64,000 nt of DNA from Sinobacterium caligoides (GCF_003752585.1 NZ_RKHR01000003.1:186001-250000), one strand, 5' to 3'. Positions 10,682 to 20,972 are shown, counted from the stretch's first letter. A program made the numbers and translations. The notes: a model not told the origin generated them from the sequence alone.

Positions 10682-11055
10682 GCGCTGAAAACCACGAAAG
10701 CAACAGCATAATCTCGCTCATCACTGATGCTAATGTGATGGCTGCAGCCACCAATGGCAGTAAAGCGCTCTTCAGCGAAACCTGTCAGCAATAGCAAGGG
10801 GGCACCGAAATCGTCATGCTGTACAGCGATATGTTGAAAGCTCAAGCCACGCCCAATGCCAGTACCCAGCGCTTTCGCGACAGCCTCCTTAGCCGCGAAT
10901 CGTCGAGTCAAAAATGCTGCTTGATCAGAGCGCTTCTGAAACTCATCGTATTCAGCCCTCGTTAAAATACGCTTTGCAAACGCCTCACCACGACGCGCCA
11001 AAATATCAGCGATACGTTGACTGCTGGCAATATCAGTACCGATTGAAATTATCAT
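10678..11055 (-). CDS. acpS: holo-[acyl-carrier-protein] synthase
   Basis: The enzyme transfers 4'-phosphopantetheine from CoA to apo-ACP. It has 125 residues with the N-terminal MIISIGTDIASSQRI (metal-binding Asp8) and the motif RRFAAKEAVAKALGTG. It overlaps recO by 4 bp (ATGA), so it is translationally coupled to it. In most Gammaproteobacteria pdxJ lies between recO and acpS, but here it is absent (see findings). The TAA stop overlaps the TAG stop of the kinase gene. Confidence 0.96.
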   Translation of the reverse strand: MIISIGTDIASSQRIADILARRGEAFAKRILTRAEYDEFQKRSDQAAFLTRRFAAKEAVAKALGTGIGRGLSFQHIAVQHDDFGAPLLLLTGFAEERFTAIGGCSHHISISDERDYAVAFVVFSA

Positions 11056-11777
11056 GAAGTACTTCCTAGCGGAGCTCTGCGAATAAAAAGCGATCTCGAC
11101 TTGAGCGGCTCACTACCGAGATAGGGCCCCAGCAGCTGCCGAGTAATACGCTTCGCGACAGCAGCTAACTGCCGATCTTGAATACCATAGTCGCCATAGG
11201 CGATGCTAAGCAGGTGGTCACCACTATAGCTATCCTTTGTCGCCACCGGCACAGGTACATAGCCCCGTTGGTACTCAAGACGATAATAAGAATGCTCAGA
11301 TAATGCCACAGCAGTCACATCGTGATGCCAGTCGATACCATAGCCGAGGTGCTGCAGTAAGAAAAACTCAAAGCGGCGAAGGATGAACTCGAGACTCCCC
11401 TCGCCTTCCAGCTGATAGAGTGCATGCTCATAAGCCTCAAAAAGCGCCACACTCTCCTCCCCAAGCGCTACCAACCTCATGATGATCTCATGGAGATAAA
11501 TAGCACTGTAGAGCCGCTGTTGACGCAGCATGAAACGCTTGCCAGATGATTCAATAGAAGTGACGGTTTTCAACTCCGTCTTACCTCGCCAACTGATCTG
11601 CAACAAAGTCAGAGGCTGAACGATTGCACGCAGCGGGTTCTTCTTGGTGTTTCGTATATTTTTAATCACCGCCCGCTGCCGGCCGTGCTCGTAACTGAGA
11701 AAGTCGGCGATTACGCTATTGTCTTGGAATGGGTATGTATGTAGAAGATAGCAGCGATCAAAATCGACAGTCTTCAT
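11052..11777 (-). CDS. recO: DNA repair protein RecO
   Basis: RecO works in the RecFOR pathway, loading RecA onto SSB-coated gapped DNA. The 241 residues show the N-terminal OB fold (CYLLHTYPFQDNSVIADFLSYEHG) and the RecO core (LHEIIMRLV, FEFFLLQHLGYGID). The zinc-binding cysteines of some RecO proteins are not present, as in E. coli. It is followed directly by acpS (4-bp overlap) and lies 20 bp downstream of era. Confidence 0.93.
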   Translation of the reverse strand: MKTVDFDRCYLLHTYPFQDNSVIADFLSYEHGRQRAVIKNIRNTKKNPLRAIVQPLTLLQISWRGKTELKTVTSIESSGKRFMLRQQRLYSAIYLHEIIMRLVALGEESVALFEAYEHALYQLEGEGSLEFILRRFEFFLLQHLGYGIDWHHDVTAVALSEHSYYRLEYQRGYVPVPVATKDSYSGDHLLSIAYGDYGIQDRQLAAVAKRITRQLLGPYLGSEPLKSRSLFIRRAPLGSTS

Positions 11778-11797
11778 GCCGCCACCTCTATCATCAA

Positions 11798-12697
11798 CTA
11801 TAGGTCGTCATAACCCAAGCTACGCAGGGCACGCTCATCGTCACTCCAACCCCCCTTCACTTTAACCCAAGTCTTTAGCATCACCTTACCATCGAACATA
11901 CGCTCCATATCACGACGCGCCTCTTGCCCGATTAGCTTAAGTCGCTTACCGCCCTTACCGATAACGATAGATTTCTGACTATCTCGCTCCACAAGAATTA
12001 GCGCGTTGATGGTAATAATCTCCCCATCATCCTCAAAGGTTTCTATCTCAACAGTCATCTCATACGGCAGCTCGTCACCCAATTGACGCATAATCTTCTC
12101 ACGCACAATCTCGGCAGCAAGAAAGCGTGAACTGCGATCGGTAATTTGATCTTCGGGAAAGAAATGCATACCCAAAGGTAGCAGCTGACCTATTTCAGCC
12201 TCTAAATTCTCTAGATTATGCCCATCTAATGCCGAGATAGGGACAACGGCGGAGAAGCTGAGCTTACTTGATAGCATCTGCAGGTGAGGCAATAACGCCC
12301 CCTTGTCATCAATCTGGTCGATCTTATTGATAGCAAGAATCACAGGGCTACGCGCCTGCTTAAGCTGCTCGACAACCATCTCGTCCTCATCGGTCCACTG
12401 CAGCTTATCAACCACAAAGACAATAACATCAACTTCTTTAATGCTGCTACTGGCCGCCTTGTTCATGTAACGGTTAATCGCTTTTTTCTGCACTCGATGC
12501 AAACCCGGCGTATCGACGTACATAGTCTGAAAATCACCTTCAGTCTTAATCCCCAGCACACGATGACGTGTCGTCTGAGGCTTTCGAGAGGTAATGCTGA
12601 TTTTCTGACCCAATATATGATTGAGGATCGTTGACTTGCCAACGTTTGGTCGTCCAACAAGAGCGACATACCCGCTACGCGCCTTACTATCACTCAT
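11798..12697 (-). CDS. era: GTPase Era
   Basis: Era is an essential GTPase that binds the 3' end of 16S rRNA in 30S assembly. The 299 residues have G1 GRPNVGKST (about 16-24), G3 DTPGLH, G4 NKID, and a C-terminal KH domain with [18 protein letters not shown]. Length and motifs match E. coli Era (301). It overlaps rnc by 4 bp, the usual rnc-era coupling. Confidence 0.97.
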   Translation of the reverse strand: MSDSKARSGYVALVGRPNVGKSTILNHILGQKISITSRKPQTTRHRVLGIKTEGDFQTMYVDTPGLHRVQKKAINRYMNKAASSSIKEVDVIVFVVDKLQWTDEDEMVVEQLKQARSPVILAINKIDQIDDKGALLPHLQMLSSKLSFSAVVPISALDGHNLENLEAEIGQLLPLGMHFFPEDQITDRSSRFLAAEIVREKIMRQLGDELPYEMTVEIETFEDDGEIITINALILVERDSQKSIVIGKGGKRLKLIGQEARRDMERMFDGKVMLKTWVKVKGGWSDDERALRSLGYDDL

Positions 12698-13374
12698 TTC
12701 AACTCTCCCAGTAATGCCAAGGCTTCGGATGCAGCCTGTTGCTCTGCTTGACGACGACTACTCCCCTCACCTACGGTGGGTTTAGCCAACAATTTATGAG
12801 CGCACTCAACAGTAAATACCTGTGCGTGCGCCTCCCCTTTCACATCGCTCATACTGTAGACAGGCAGAGCATGTTTGCGAGACTGCAATAACTCTTGCAG
12901 CTGTGTTTTAGGGTCTTTGCCACTTTTTTCTAAGCTGGTTTCGTTAATCCGCGCATGATACCAACGCAACACATGTGTTTTGCAGTTATCCATATCGCTA
13001 TCGAGATAGATCGCACCGATCAGCGCTTCTACAGCATCGGCAAGGATCGACTCACGCCTGAAGCCCCCGCTTTTGAGCTCTCCTGACCCCAGGTTGAGAC
13101 AATCTCCGATAGCGAATTCACGCGCCACCTTCGCTAACGTCTCTCCTTTAACGAGGCTCGCTCTAAGACGGCTCAGCTGCCCCTCTTTGGCCTCAGGAAA
13201 ACGTAAAAACAATGCCTCTGCAATGATCAGGTTGACCAGAGAATCACCAAGGAACTCCAAGCGCTCGTTGTTACGATTGCCACAAGAGCGATGAGTTAAA
13301 GCTAACTCCATCAAACCCTTATCTTTAAAATCATGGCCTAAACGGCGCTCTAACTGACTCTTAATTAAGTCCAC
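12694..13374 (-). CDS. rnc: ribonuclease III
   Basis: RNase III cuts double-stranded RNA in rRNA precursors and regulatory RNAs. The 226 residues equal the E. coli length. The signature [14 protein letters not shown] is near residues 34-47, the second acidic cluster is [13 protein letters not shown] (about 112-124), and the dsRNA-binding domain fills the C-terminus ([13 protein letters not shown] and [15 protein letters not shown]). Co-transcribed with DUF4845 upstream and era downstream. Confidence 0.97.
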   Translation of the reverse strand: MDLIKSQLERRLGHDFKDKGLMELALTHRSCGNRNNERLEFLGDSLVNLIIAEALFLRFPEAKEGQLSRLRASLVKGETLAKVAREFAIGDCLNLGSGELKSGGFRRESILADAVEALIGAIYLDSDMDNCKTHVLRWYHARINETSLEKSGKDPKTQLQELLQSRKHALPVYSMSDVKGEAHAQVFTVECAHKLLAKPTVGEGSSRRQAEQQAASEALALLGELK

Positions 13375-13389
13375 ACTTACCTGCTTAAT

Positions 13390-13752
13390 TTACTTTTTCA
13401 TCTCAATAACGCTGTCTTCAAACTTTAGGACAACATCAATATTATACAAAAACGGCACTCGAATTTCATAGCTAGGGTCGAGTGAGTAACCGCCCTTGAT
13501 AGTTTCAATCTTAATGTCTTTAGCCTTGAGCTCAGTCACCATGCTGACATTAAAGTTCTTTTGAATTTCAGCCCGCAGCTGCCCCTTGCTATTAGCCGCC
13601 GAGCTTGCTGCCACACGCTCAACAATCGAGGTGATCGTGTAGTTCTCCGCATACTTAGGCCCGAGCTTAATCGCCGCGGTAGCAAAGACTGCAGCGACAA
13701 AAACAATAACAATCCAGCCCAATAACGATAACCCTTGCTGACGTTTATACAT
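13390..13752 (-). CDS. DUF4845 small membrane protein
   Basis: The 120-residue protein begins with MYKRQQGLSLLGWIVIVFVAAV, a short basic stretch plus one membrane helix (about 9-30) that looks like a pilin-type N-terminus. The rest is likely periplasmic. This matches the DUF4845 family, regularly found between lepB and rnc in Pseudomonas relatives, function unknown. I chose the ATG at 13752 rather than 13761, because an AGG sequence sits at a proper distance only from the inner one. It lies in the lepA-acpS operon. Confidence 0.85.
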   Translation of the reverse strand: MYKRQQGLSLLGWIVIVFVAAVFATAAIKLGPKYAENYTITSIVERVAASSAANSKGQLRAEIQKNFNVSMVTELKAKDIKIETIKGGYSLDPSYEIRVPFLYNIDVVLKFEDSVIEMKK

Positions 13753-13803
13753 TTCAACCATCCTATTTAGTGTTAAAAGTGTCGTAAGGCTACGAGCTAA
13801 CTA

Positions 13804-14679
13804 TCAGTCAATAGAGCCAACACGAGAAAAAGTCGGTAGCGTAAAGCCTGGGTCCTTATGCATCCAAATCGCAAAGGCTCGACCAACGATGTTCTCTTCC
13901 GGTACCTGGCCCCAGCAACGACTATCACTACTATTATCTCGGTTATCGCCCATCATAAAGTAATGACCCGGCTTTACTGTCACAGTAAAGTTGGGCTTCT
14001 GAGCAGCCACGCAATCTGGGCTGCGCGTGAAATCAGGGCTACGACGCAGGTGGGCACGAGCAATGTGCTCTACACCGTTCAAATTTTCAGACAAGTCCGC
14101 ATACTCAGGGCGTGTAACAGGCATACGTGCCACGAGTTCTTGCTGCTGTTCTTCGCCATTAATAAACAGTGTTTTGTCACGATACTCAATCACATCGCCA
14201 GGCACGCCGACGACGCGTTTAATAAAATAGCGCGGGTCATGTGGAGGGAAGAAAACCATCACATCGCCACGCTCTGGCTCATTATTTTCCCAAACTTTAT
14301 TACGTACAACCGGTAGACGCAGGCCATAGGTAAATTTGTTCACCAAGATAAAGTCACCCACCTCTAGCGTCGGCACCATGGATGCAGAAGGGATCTGGAA
14401 CGGTTCAATAATAAATGAGCGTAGTATCAAAACCAGCGCCAGCACGGGGGTCAGCGACTTGCTGTACTCAACGGCAATAGGCTCTTTACCAGCGACTTCA
14501 AACGCTGCGCGATAGTTGCGAGCGTCTTCGCTGCCCTCATCGTTACGATTAGGGTACTGCTTCTCGAGAGCCGCAACCCTCGCCTTACGCTTGCCGGCCC
14601 AGAGCAAAATATCTAGCAGCCAAATAGTTGCGCCGACAAAAACTAACACGACCATTACTAAGGGGAAATTAATATCCAT
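13804..14679 (-). CDS. lepB: signal peptidase I
   Basis: LepB removes signal peptides from exported proteins at the inner membrane. In 291 residues there is an N-terminal membrane helix (about 7-25), a second hydrophobic segment (about 75-92), the nucleophile Ser in PSASMVPTLEVGDFILV (about 97), the general-base Lys in DPRYFIKRVVGVPGD (about 155), and the box MGDNRDNSSDSRCWG near 243-257. It sits 14 bp after lepA, the usual order. Confidence 0.97.
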   Translation of the reverse strand: MDINFPLVMVVLVFVGATIWLLDILLWAGKRKARVAALEKQYPNRNDEGSEDARNYRAAFEVAGKEPIAVEYSKSLTPVLALVLILRSFIIEPFQIPSASMVPTLEVGDFILVNKFTYGLRLPVVRNKVWENNEPERGDVMVFFPPHDPRYFIKRVVGVPGDVIEYRDKTLFINGEEQQQELVARMPVTRPEYADLSENLNGVEHIARAHLRRSPDFTRSPDCVAAQKPNFTVTVKPGHYFMMGDNRDNSSDSRCWGQVPEENIVGRAFAIWMHKDPGFTLPTFSRVGSID

Positions 14680-14693
14680 AAGTCCTTCTTATC

Positions 14694-16493
14694 TTAATTA
14701 TCAACTTTCAGCACAGCGAGGAAAGCACTCTGCGGGATTTCAACATTACCCACCTGCTTCATACGCTTCTTACCGGCCTTCTGTTTTTCTAGCAGTTTCT
14801 TCTTACGGCTGACATCACCGCCGTAACACTTTGCCGTGACGTTCTTACGCATTGCCTTAACCGTCGAACGCGCACAGATCTGCCCGCCAATCGCCGCCTG
14901 TATAGCAACGTCAAACATCTGCCTAGGAATCAACTCTTTCATTTTCTCGACCAACAAGCGACCACGATGCTGGGCCTGATCTCGGTGGATAATCAACGCC
15001 AATGCATCGACCTTGTCACCATTGATCAATACATCCAGCTTTACCAATTTAGCCTCTTCAAAACGTACAAAGTTATAATCTAGGGAGGCAAATCCGCGGC
15101 TGGTAGACTTCAAACGATCGAAGAAGTCCAAGACCACCTCACTCATCGGCAGCTCATAGCTGATTGAGACCTGGTTACCGATGAATTGCATATCTTTCTG
15201 TACACCACGCTTTTCGACACAGAGCGTAATGACGTTACCGACATACTCATTGGGTACGAGGATATTCGCCTCGACAATCGGCTCGCGCATAGCCTCGAGG
15301 CTACCTGGGTCGGGCAACTTAGACGGATTGTCTATTTTCGTTACATTACCCTGCCTATCAACGACCTCGTATACTACTGTCGGTGCCGTTGTAATAAGGT
15401 CAATATCATACTCACGCTCTAGCCGCTCTTGGATAATTTCCATGTGCAACATACCGAGGAAACCGCAGCGAAAGCCAAAGCCTAGCGCATCAGAAACTTC
15501 AGGCTCATAGAAGAGTGAGGCGTCATTTAGCGTTAATTTAGCCAGCGCCTCTCTAAAATCCTCATAATCATCAGAGCTTACCGTAAACATACCGGCGAAA
15601 ACCTTCGGCTTCACCTTTTGGAAACCCGGCAACACATCGACATCTTCTGTCTTCAGGTGCGTGATGGTATCGCCGACAGGCGCGCCATAAATGTCTTTAA
15701 TACCGGCAATGATATAACCAACCTCACCCGCTTTAAGGCTGTCACGCTGTTCCCGCTTAGGAGTGAATATGCCGACATTATCAACAATTTGCGCTTTACC
15801 AATAGACTTAGCGATGATCTTATCCTTCGCTTTTATCGTCCCTTGCATGACGCGCACCAGAGAGACAATGCCAAGATAATTATCAAACCATGAGTCGATG
15901 ATAAGCGCCTGTAGAGGGGCATCTACATCACCCACAGGCGATGGTATCTCGCGCACGATGGTCTCGAGAGCATCCTCGATACCCATACCCGATTTGGCAC
16001 TGACCTGACAGGCCTCCATCGCATCAATGCCGATTATCTCTTCAATCTCTTGAGCGACACGATCGGGCTCGGCCTGCGGCAGATCCATCTTATTTAAGAT
16101 CGGCACAACTTCTAGGCCTTGCTCGATAGCCGTGTAACAGTTGGCCACCGATTGCGCCTCGACACCCTGCGCAGCATCCACCACGAGTAAAGCACCCTCA
16201 CAGGCCGATAAGGAGCGCGACACTTCATAAGAAAAGTCGACATGCCCCGGCGTATCGATAAAGTTCAACTGATAAACCTCACCATTGCGCGCTTTATAAT
16301 CGAGCGTCACGCTCTGCGCCTTGATCGTGATACCACGCTCTCGCTCGATATCCATGGAGTCGAGGACCTGAGCCTTCATCTCACGGTCACTAAGACCTTC
16401 ACAATGCTGGATAAAACGATCCGACAGCGTTGATTTGCCGTGGTCAATGTGAGCAATAATAGAAAAATTGCGAATATGGGTAAGATCTGTCAC
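14694..16493 (-). CDS. lepA: elongation factor 4 (LepA)
   Basis: LepA is a ribosome-bound translational GTPase that can back-translocate the ribosome and affects 30S biogenesis. The start is taken at GTG 16493, giving 599 residues as in E. coli and a family-like N-terminus ([21 protein letters not shown]). The longer reading begins at a TTG at 16526. G motifs: AHIDHGKST (G1), DTPGHVDF (G3) and NKMDLP (G4). The EF4-specific C-terminal domain includes the segment [18 protein letters not shown]. It leads the lepA-lepB-DUF4845-rnc-era-recO-acpS run. Confidence 0.96.
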   Translation of the reverse strand: MTDLTHIRNFSIIAHIDHGKSTLSDRFIQHCEGLSDREMKAQVLDSMDIERERGITIKAQSVTLDYKARNGEVYQLNFIDTPGHVDFSYEVSRSLSACEGALLVVDAAQGVEAQSVANCYTAIEQGLEVVPILNKMDLPQAEPDRVAQEIEEIIGIDAMEACQVSAKSGMGIEDALETIVREIPSPVGDVDAPLQALIIDSWFDNYLGIVSLVRVMQGTIKAKDKIIAKSIGKAQIVDNVGIFTPKREQRDSLKAGEVGYIIAGIKDIYGAPVGDTITHLKTEDVDVLPGFQKVKPKVFAGMFTVSSDDYEDFREALAKLTLNDASLFYEPEVSDALGFGFRCGFLGMLHMEIIQERLEREYDIDLITTAPTVVYEVVDRQGNVTKIDNPSKLPDPGSLEAMREPIVEANILVPNEYVGNVITLCVEKRGVQKDMQFIGNQVSISYELPMSEVVLDFFDRLKSTSRGFASLDYNFVRFEEAKLVKLDVLINGDKVDALALIIHRDQAQHRGRLLVEKMKELIPRQMFDVAIQAAIGGQICARSTVKAMRKNVTAKCYGGDVSRKKKLLEKQKAGKKRMKQVGNVEIPQSAFLAVLKVDN

Positions 16494-16656
16494 TCGGTCA
16501 CCAAGTCTGTATACATCTAATAGCAAGGCGGCATATATAAATCACGCCTTTACCAAACGCGCCATCATACCCGATTGCAAGGCTGCGGGCTATGTATGCC
16601 TGCATAGTTCTGACTCATCCCTATAAAGATGCGCCAGAACATGCAACATTCAGCCT

Positions 16657-18048
16657 TTAATCAATGCGAATAGCAACATAGCCCGGGCGCCCTTCTCTTA
16701 CAACACGCACAGGAATCGACGCTTTCTTCGGCAGCTTAGCCACGACTTTGTCGAAATCATCGACATCCTTAATGCTATAGCCATTAATCGCCGTTATTAC
16801 ATCACCCACCATAATGTGTGAGCGGGCTGCCACCCCCGATGGATCGACAGAGCTAACGATCACGCCGCCCCTTAGGTGCCAACGACGAGCAAAACGCTGA
16901 TCAAGCGCCTCTACTGAAAGACCTAACGGGCTCATAGCCACTTGCCCTATCTCAGTCATTGCGCCCTGAGCATCTAAGCTACCGACCTTCACCACCAGCG
17001 ATTTTTCTTTACTTCTGCGAATGAGCTTTACCTTAGCCTTGCTACCAGGCTCCATCAAACCAACCACATGCGGCAGGTCGCCTGAGCTCAAAATCTGTCG
17101 GCCATTAAACTCAATGATAATATCGCCTTCTTTAATACCTGCCTGCTCTGCTGGCCCACCTTCTTCAAGGTAGTTGATCAAGGTGCCTCGAGGCTTATCT
17201 AGGCCAAATGAGCGTGCCAAGTCTTTATCGACATCTTGAATACCAACACCCAACCAACCCCGGGAGACACTCCCCTTCGCTTTAAGTTGTTTGACCACCT
17301 GCTTAGCTAAGCTACTCGGTATCGCGAAGGACAACCCTATCGAACCACCGCTATTGGTGAAGATTTGCGAGTTAATTCCTACAACCTCTCCCGCCAAATT
17401 AAATAACGGGCCGCCTGAGTTACCGGGGTTGATAGCTACATCTGTCTGAATAAAAGGTACATAATTCTCATTATTTTCATTAGGCAGACTCCGCCCTATA
17501 GCGCTCACGATACCCGCAGAAACCGAATAATCGAGACCGAAAGGTGAGCCAATCGCCAACACCCACTCACCCACCTTCAGCTCGTCATCTGCAGCGAAAG
17601 ATACCGTCGGCAGGTTTTTTCCCTCAACCTTGAGTAATGCCAAATCTGAACGCGGGTCGACACCAATCACCTTCGCGTCATATTCACTACGATCTGTCAT
17701 CCTTACCGTAATGCTGTCCGCGCCATCGACAACATGATTATTCGTCAAGATATAACCATCTGAACTAACAATAAAGCCTGAGCCAAGGCCCTGACCGCTG
17801 CGTGGCTGAGGCTGACGCTGCTCAAATAAGCGCCGAAATATTTCTGGCACATCGTCTCGTGGTACTTGGTTGAGCTGAGCGCCACCTTGACGCCCCTTAT
17901 AAAGCGTGTTGATTTTCACCACAGCTGGCGCATTATCTTCAACAATACCCGTGAATTCGGGCAGACCAGCCTGTACTGATGTGAAAGTAAATAGTGCGCA
18001 CAACAGTACGACCAACTTAGGCATAGAAGCTATAAGTCGCATCATCAT
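16657..18048 (-). CDS. mucD: periplasmic serine protease MucD (DegP/HtrA family)
   Basis: This quality-control protease and chaperone degrades misfolded envelope proteins and restrains the sigma-E response. The 463 residues start with a signal peptide (cleavage likely after SVQA, about residue 27). The catalytic triad is His in TNNHVVDG, Asp in PRSDLALLKV and Ser in NPGNSGGPLF. Two PDZ domains follow (about 255-345 and 365-455). It lies 70 bp after rseC at the end of the sigma-E cluster, as in Pseudomonas. Confidence 0.95.
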   Translation of the reverse strand: MMMRLIASMPKLVVLLCALFTFTSVQAGLPEFTGIVEDNAPAVVKINTLYKGRQGGAQLNQVPRDDVPEIFRRLFEQRQPQPRSGQGLGSGFIVSSDGYILTNNHVVDGADSITVRMTDRSEYDAKVIGVDPRSDLALLKVEGKNLPTVSFAADDELKVGEWVLAIGSPFGLDYSVSAGIVSAIGRSLPNENNENYVPFIQTDVAINPGNSGGPLFNLAGEVVGINSQIFTNSGGSIGLSFAIPSSLAKQVVKQLKAKGSVSRGWLGVGIQDVDKDLARSFGLDKPRGTLINYLEEGGPAEQAGIKEGDIIIEFNGRQILSSGDLPHVVGLMEPGSKAKVKLIRRSKEKSLVVKVGSLDAQGAMTEIGQVAMSPLGLSVEALDQRFARRWHLRGGVIVSSVDPSGVAARSHIMVGDVITAINGYSIKDVDDFDKVVAKLPKKASIPVRVVREGRPGYVAIRID

Positions 18049-18118
18049 TTCCTCTTATTGTTAAGGTATAGGGGGAATAACATAAGAAACACGCAAAGAA
18101 CAGAGCGCGATACACGCT

Positions 18119-18592
18119 CTATTTAAGTTCGACCACTTGCAACGTAGACATTTCTGCCCCACTTCGCCAAGCAACCAATTTTGGCTGTAAGCGTCGACAA
18201 TTTGCAGCATTATTAATCAAACGCTTACTAATCAACAAGCCAAGAGTGAAGCCGAGGATGGCGCCACTTATCGAGCCAGCATCACCGCTGACAATACCGT
18301 TACCCAATAACGCTCCGGCAATCATCACCACTAAAGGCAGGCTGTAGATTTGCAGAGAGCCCTTAACGATAGCCTCTCCTGCAACAGATATTTCGACCAC
18401 GTCGCCCACACTATAATTGTGACGACCATCATTATCGATCTTGATAAAGTGCGCATCTTTGCTGCTTAACTCTGACAACACTTTCTGGCTACAACCATTT
18501 TTTGCAGCACAGCTAGCACAGCTAGTCTGGCGCTGCGTTGCTAACCATAATTCCCCAGACTCAACACCAACAATTCTCGCCTCTTCGTTCAC
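18119..18592 (-). CDS. rseC: sigma-E regulator RseC/MucC
   Basis: This inner-membrane protein of 157 residues is linked to sigma-E control and redox homeostasis. The N-terminal cytoplasmic part has a Cys motif (CASCAAKNGC, about residues 24-33) typical of RseC. Two membrane helices follow (about 82-102 and 106-126). It lies between mucB and mucD, separated from mucB by 8 bp. A short inverted repeat (18102-18120) overlaps its stop codon. Confidence 0.93.
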   Translation of the reverse strand: MNEEARIVGVESGELWLATQRQTSCASCAAKNGCSQKVLSELSSKDAHFIKIDNDGRHNYSVGDVVEISVAGEAIVKGSLQIYSLPLVVMIAGALLGNGIVSGDAGSISGAILGFTLGLLISKRLINNAANCRRLQPKLVAWRSGAEMSTLQVVELK

Positions 18593-18600
18593 GGCACCTC

Positions 18601-19644
18601 CTACTGTGTCACAGACTTCTTCGCAGGCTGCTTATCTGCCGCCTGCTGCGGCTTTTTATATTGTAACACCACTGAGCGAGCAACCTTTGCAGCGGTAATT
18701 ACCGGCACCTCGCCCACAACGCTAATCAGGAAAGCCTGCTGACCGATAAAATAAGTGCGCGTCAACGCCACCGTACCACCAAAGCGTGCTTTACCTTCAA
18801 GATCCTGCGGTACCTTAACGCTTGAGGAGATCGGCTCGACAACAAGCGACAGCGTTGCCAGACCATCAGTATAAGTTGTTACTTCTGCACCATAGCCTGC
18901 GATACGATCAACACTTCTAGCGGCAACCTTAAACCCTACGGGCAACCATTGTGGCTGCATCGACACATTAGAAGCCAGCGCCTGCGTGCCCTCAGGCGTA
19001 TGATGATGCGCCTGCACGAAAGAGTTCTCACTCGGTGCCACCATCTTTGGCGTTACTCTATCGAAGCTAATCGAAACAAATTGAAAACGCTCGAGTATTT
19101 GTCCATCTGAGCTAAATAGTACAGATTTGAGCGGGATGTTATGCTCTTTATCGAGGTAGAATTGATAGCCATTCCTATAAGCATCTCTTGGCTCAACAGT
19201 GATCTTTACCACATCACGGTCGGCGATTCTGGCGCGACCACTCACCACAACACGATAATAACTTTGAATATCGTAGTCTGCGACCTGTTCGCCAGCAAAA
19301 AACTTACCCGCATCTATTGGCTGCTGTAAGGACACCAATTTCTGTCCCGGGTGGATACAGCTCAATTTGTGTCCATCACGGATAATCTCGCGATGCTCAC
19401 CATTAAGAAAGAGGATTCGTTCTTTTTCCACGCCGTTTTCAACGCGATGTGCAACACGCAACGCCTGCAGCTGGCCACCACGTTCAAAAGTGAATTCACC
19501 ACTATAATCGAGATTTCGGAGCGCCTCCACCATGTGAGAGAGGCGCTCTCGTGGACTCACAGCCGCTTCCGCGCTAGCTGTAACAGGAAGTAAAGCAACC
19601 GACAATAGCAGCAAACCTGCCCACCGCCCCCGATTCAACGCCAT
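18601..19644 (-). CDS. mucB: sigma-E regulator RseB/MucB
   Basis: Periplasmic RseB binds the anti-sigma factor and protects it from DegS until lipopolysaccharide or misfolded lipoproteins release it. Starting at the ATG at 19644 (first residues MALNRGRW), the protein has 347 residues. It has a signal peptide (about 1-26) and the large LolA-like fold with LRNLDYSGEFTFERGG. The start lies 1 bp after the mucA stop, which supports it over a reading 11 codons longer that would run back into mucA. Confidence 0.94.
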   Translation of the reverse strand: MALNRGRWAGLLLLSVALLPVTASAEAAVSPRERLSHMVEALRNLDYSGEFTFERGGQLQALRVAHRVENGVEKERILFLNGEHREIIRDGHKLSCIHPGQKLVSLQQPIDAGKFFAGEQVADYDIQSYYRVVVSGRARIADRDVVKITVEPRDAYRNGYQFYLDKEHNIPLKSVLFSSDGQILERFQFVSISFDRVTPKMVAPSENSFVQAHHHTPEGTQALASNVSMQPQWLPVGFKVAARSVDRIAGYGAEVTTYTDGLATLSLVVEPISSSVKVPQDLEGKARFGGTVALTRTYFIGQQAFLISVVGEVPVITAAKVARSVVLQYKKPQQAADKQPAKKSVTQ

Positions 19645-19645
19645 A

Positions 19646-20260
19646 TTAATTCTCGCCTTCGTCAACCATACGAGCAAATTGCATCATGCCGTAACCAGAG
19701 TTCAACGCTGAGTGCTCAGCATGGCTATTCATATACCACTGTAAGCGCTGTCGAGCCAAGGCATCTGCTGTCGCCGAAGCATTACGTACATTGCCTGAAA
19801 CAAAAGGCGACGCCCCACCCTGCATCTGTTGTCCTGTTGAAGCCTTTAAGCCGCCGCCCAATAGTGGTGTCGCCGCCTGCTGAGCCACCTGATTAACGCC
19901 ACCTCCAGCAGTGGATGCCTGCTGCGTATTCACCAAGTAACTCGTTGTTAATACCCCAGCCATGACAGAGGCTGCCACTGCAAATCGAGCCAGAGGGAGG
20001 CTCTTGAGCCAGTTTTTACTGTGCGTTGACTCAGCCTCGATAGCCTGACTAATGCTGTCTGCGAAACTCAAATCACCGGCTAAAGCGTCTTTTCCAACAG
20101 GCTCACCTTTGAAAGCCATGCGCAGTGAGTGCTTTCTCGCCCACTGCTCTCGTAGCTCATCATCTGTCGCCATCGCTTTGACGACTCGACGAAACTCAAG
20201 CTCCCCTGCTTCACCGTCAATAACTGCTGACAATGATTCCGTAAACTTGTCGCTACTCAT
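19646..20260 (-). CDS. mucA: anti-sigma-E factor RseA/MucA
   Basis: This single-pass inner-membrane protein holds RpoE inactive until regulated proteolysis. From ATG 20260 it has 204 residues. The cytoplasmic anti-sigma domain (about 1-90) starts MSSDKFTESLSAVIDGEAGE. A membrane helix lies near residues 98-118 (FAVAASVMAGVLTTSYLV), followed by a Gly/Gln/Ala-rich periplasmic tail. It is followed 1 bp later by mucB and lies 124 bp downstream of rpoE. A longer reading from 20311 has no family support. Confidence 0.94.
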   Translation of the reverse strand: MSSDKFTESLSAVIDGEAGELEFRRVVKAMATDDELREQWARKHSLRMAFKGEPVGKDALAGDLSFADSISQAIEAESTHSKNWLKSLPLARFAVAASVMAGVLTTSYLVNTQQASTAGGGVNQVAQQAATPLLGGGLKASTGQQMQGGASPFVSGNVRNASATADALARQRLQWYMNSHAEHSALNSGYGMMQFARMVDEGEN

Positions 20261-20384
20261 AATCCACCTCGACAAAACATAATATTTACACCTAACAGTT
20301 CCAGGGCCCACAGAGTGTTAATTGAGTTATTATTAACAATCGCTCGCTTCATCCACCATGCCTCGCACTGATTAGTAGCCTTCA

Positions 20385-20972
20385 TCAACTAAACACCTTA
20401 GCGCCATAAACTGGCGCTATGCGCTTATCAATCGCCTCACGCGCTCTGAAAATTCGCGACCTTACCGTACCAACGGGGCAATGTAAGATATCGGCGATTT
20501 CATCATAACTAAGACCATCGAACTCACGTAATGTTAACGCCGCTCTCAATTCTTCAGGCAGCGATTTCAGTACTTCGTGAACAGCACGCTGCAACTCCAT
20601 CGAGAATAGCTCGTTTTCAGGTGTCGATTGATCCTGCAACGCAGCATCAGCCATCACCGCTTCACTATCTGACTCTAAGTCACTCGCAGGTGGCCTTCGG
20701 CCCTGCGACACAAGGAAATTCTTCGCCGTATTAATCGCAATACGGTGCAACCAAGTATAGAAAGCACTATCGCCACGAAATTTAGGCAGCGCTCTATAAG
20801 CCTTGATAAAAGCCTCTTGCGCCACATCTTGACACTCAGACTGGTCTCGGACGTAACGCCCAATCACAGACAGCACCTTATGTTGATACTTCAACACCAA
20901 CATATCGAAAGCTGACTTATCGCCCTGCTGTACTCGTTTAACTAACTGGCGGTCTTCATCGTTGCCACTCAA
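20385..20972 (-). CDS. rpoE: extracytoplasmic-stress sigma factor RpoE/AlgU
   Basis: This ECF sigma factor directs RNA polymerase to envelope-stress promoters. Region 2 (DMLVLKYQHKVLSVI, DVAQEAFIKAYRALPKFRG, FYTWLHRIAINTAKNFL) and region 4 (LREFDGLSYDEIADIL, PVGTVRSRIFRAREAID) are close to Pseudomonas AlgU. I chose a TTG start at 20972 (195 residues, AlgU has 193) because a strong GGGGGAG ribosome-binding site lies 8 nt upstream. A GTG at 20993 would place that site inside the gene. It is preceded by its own sigma-E-type promoter and followed by mucA. Confidence 0.95.
   Translation of the reverse strand: MSGNDEDRQLVKRVQQGDKSAFDMLVLKYQHKVLSVIGRYVRDQSECQDVAQEAFIKAYRALPKFRGDSAFYTWLHRIAINTAKNFLVSQGRRPPASDLESDSEAVMADAALQDQSTPENELFSMELQRAVHEVLKSLPEELRAALTLREFDGLSYDEIADILHCPVGTVRSRIFRAREAIDKRIAPVYGAKVFS

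Noticed and set aside
13858-14316. 152-codon rightward frame inside lepB
   Set aside because: Antisense shadow of the signal peptidase gene, with no ribosome-binding site or motif.
16494-16526. Longer LepA start at TTG 16526
   Set aside because: The GTG at 16493 gives the exact family length and N-terminus.
18102-18120. Inverted repeat AGAGCG/CGCTCT at the rseC stop as a terminator
   Set aside because: The stem is only 6 bp, there is no T tail, and mucD follows on the same strand. It is too weak to list as a terminator.
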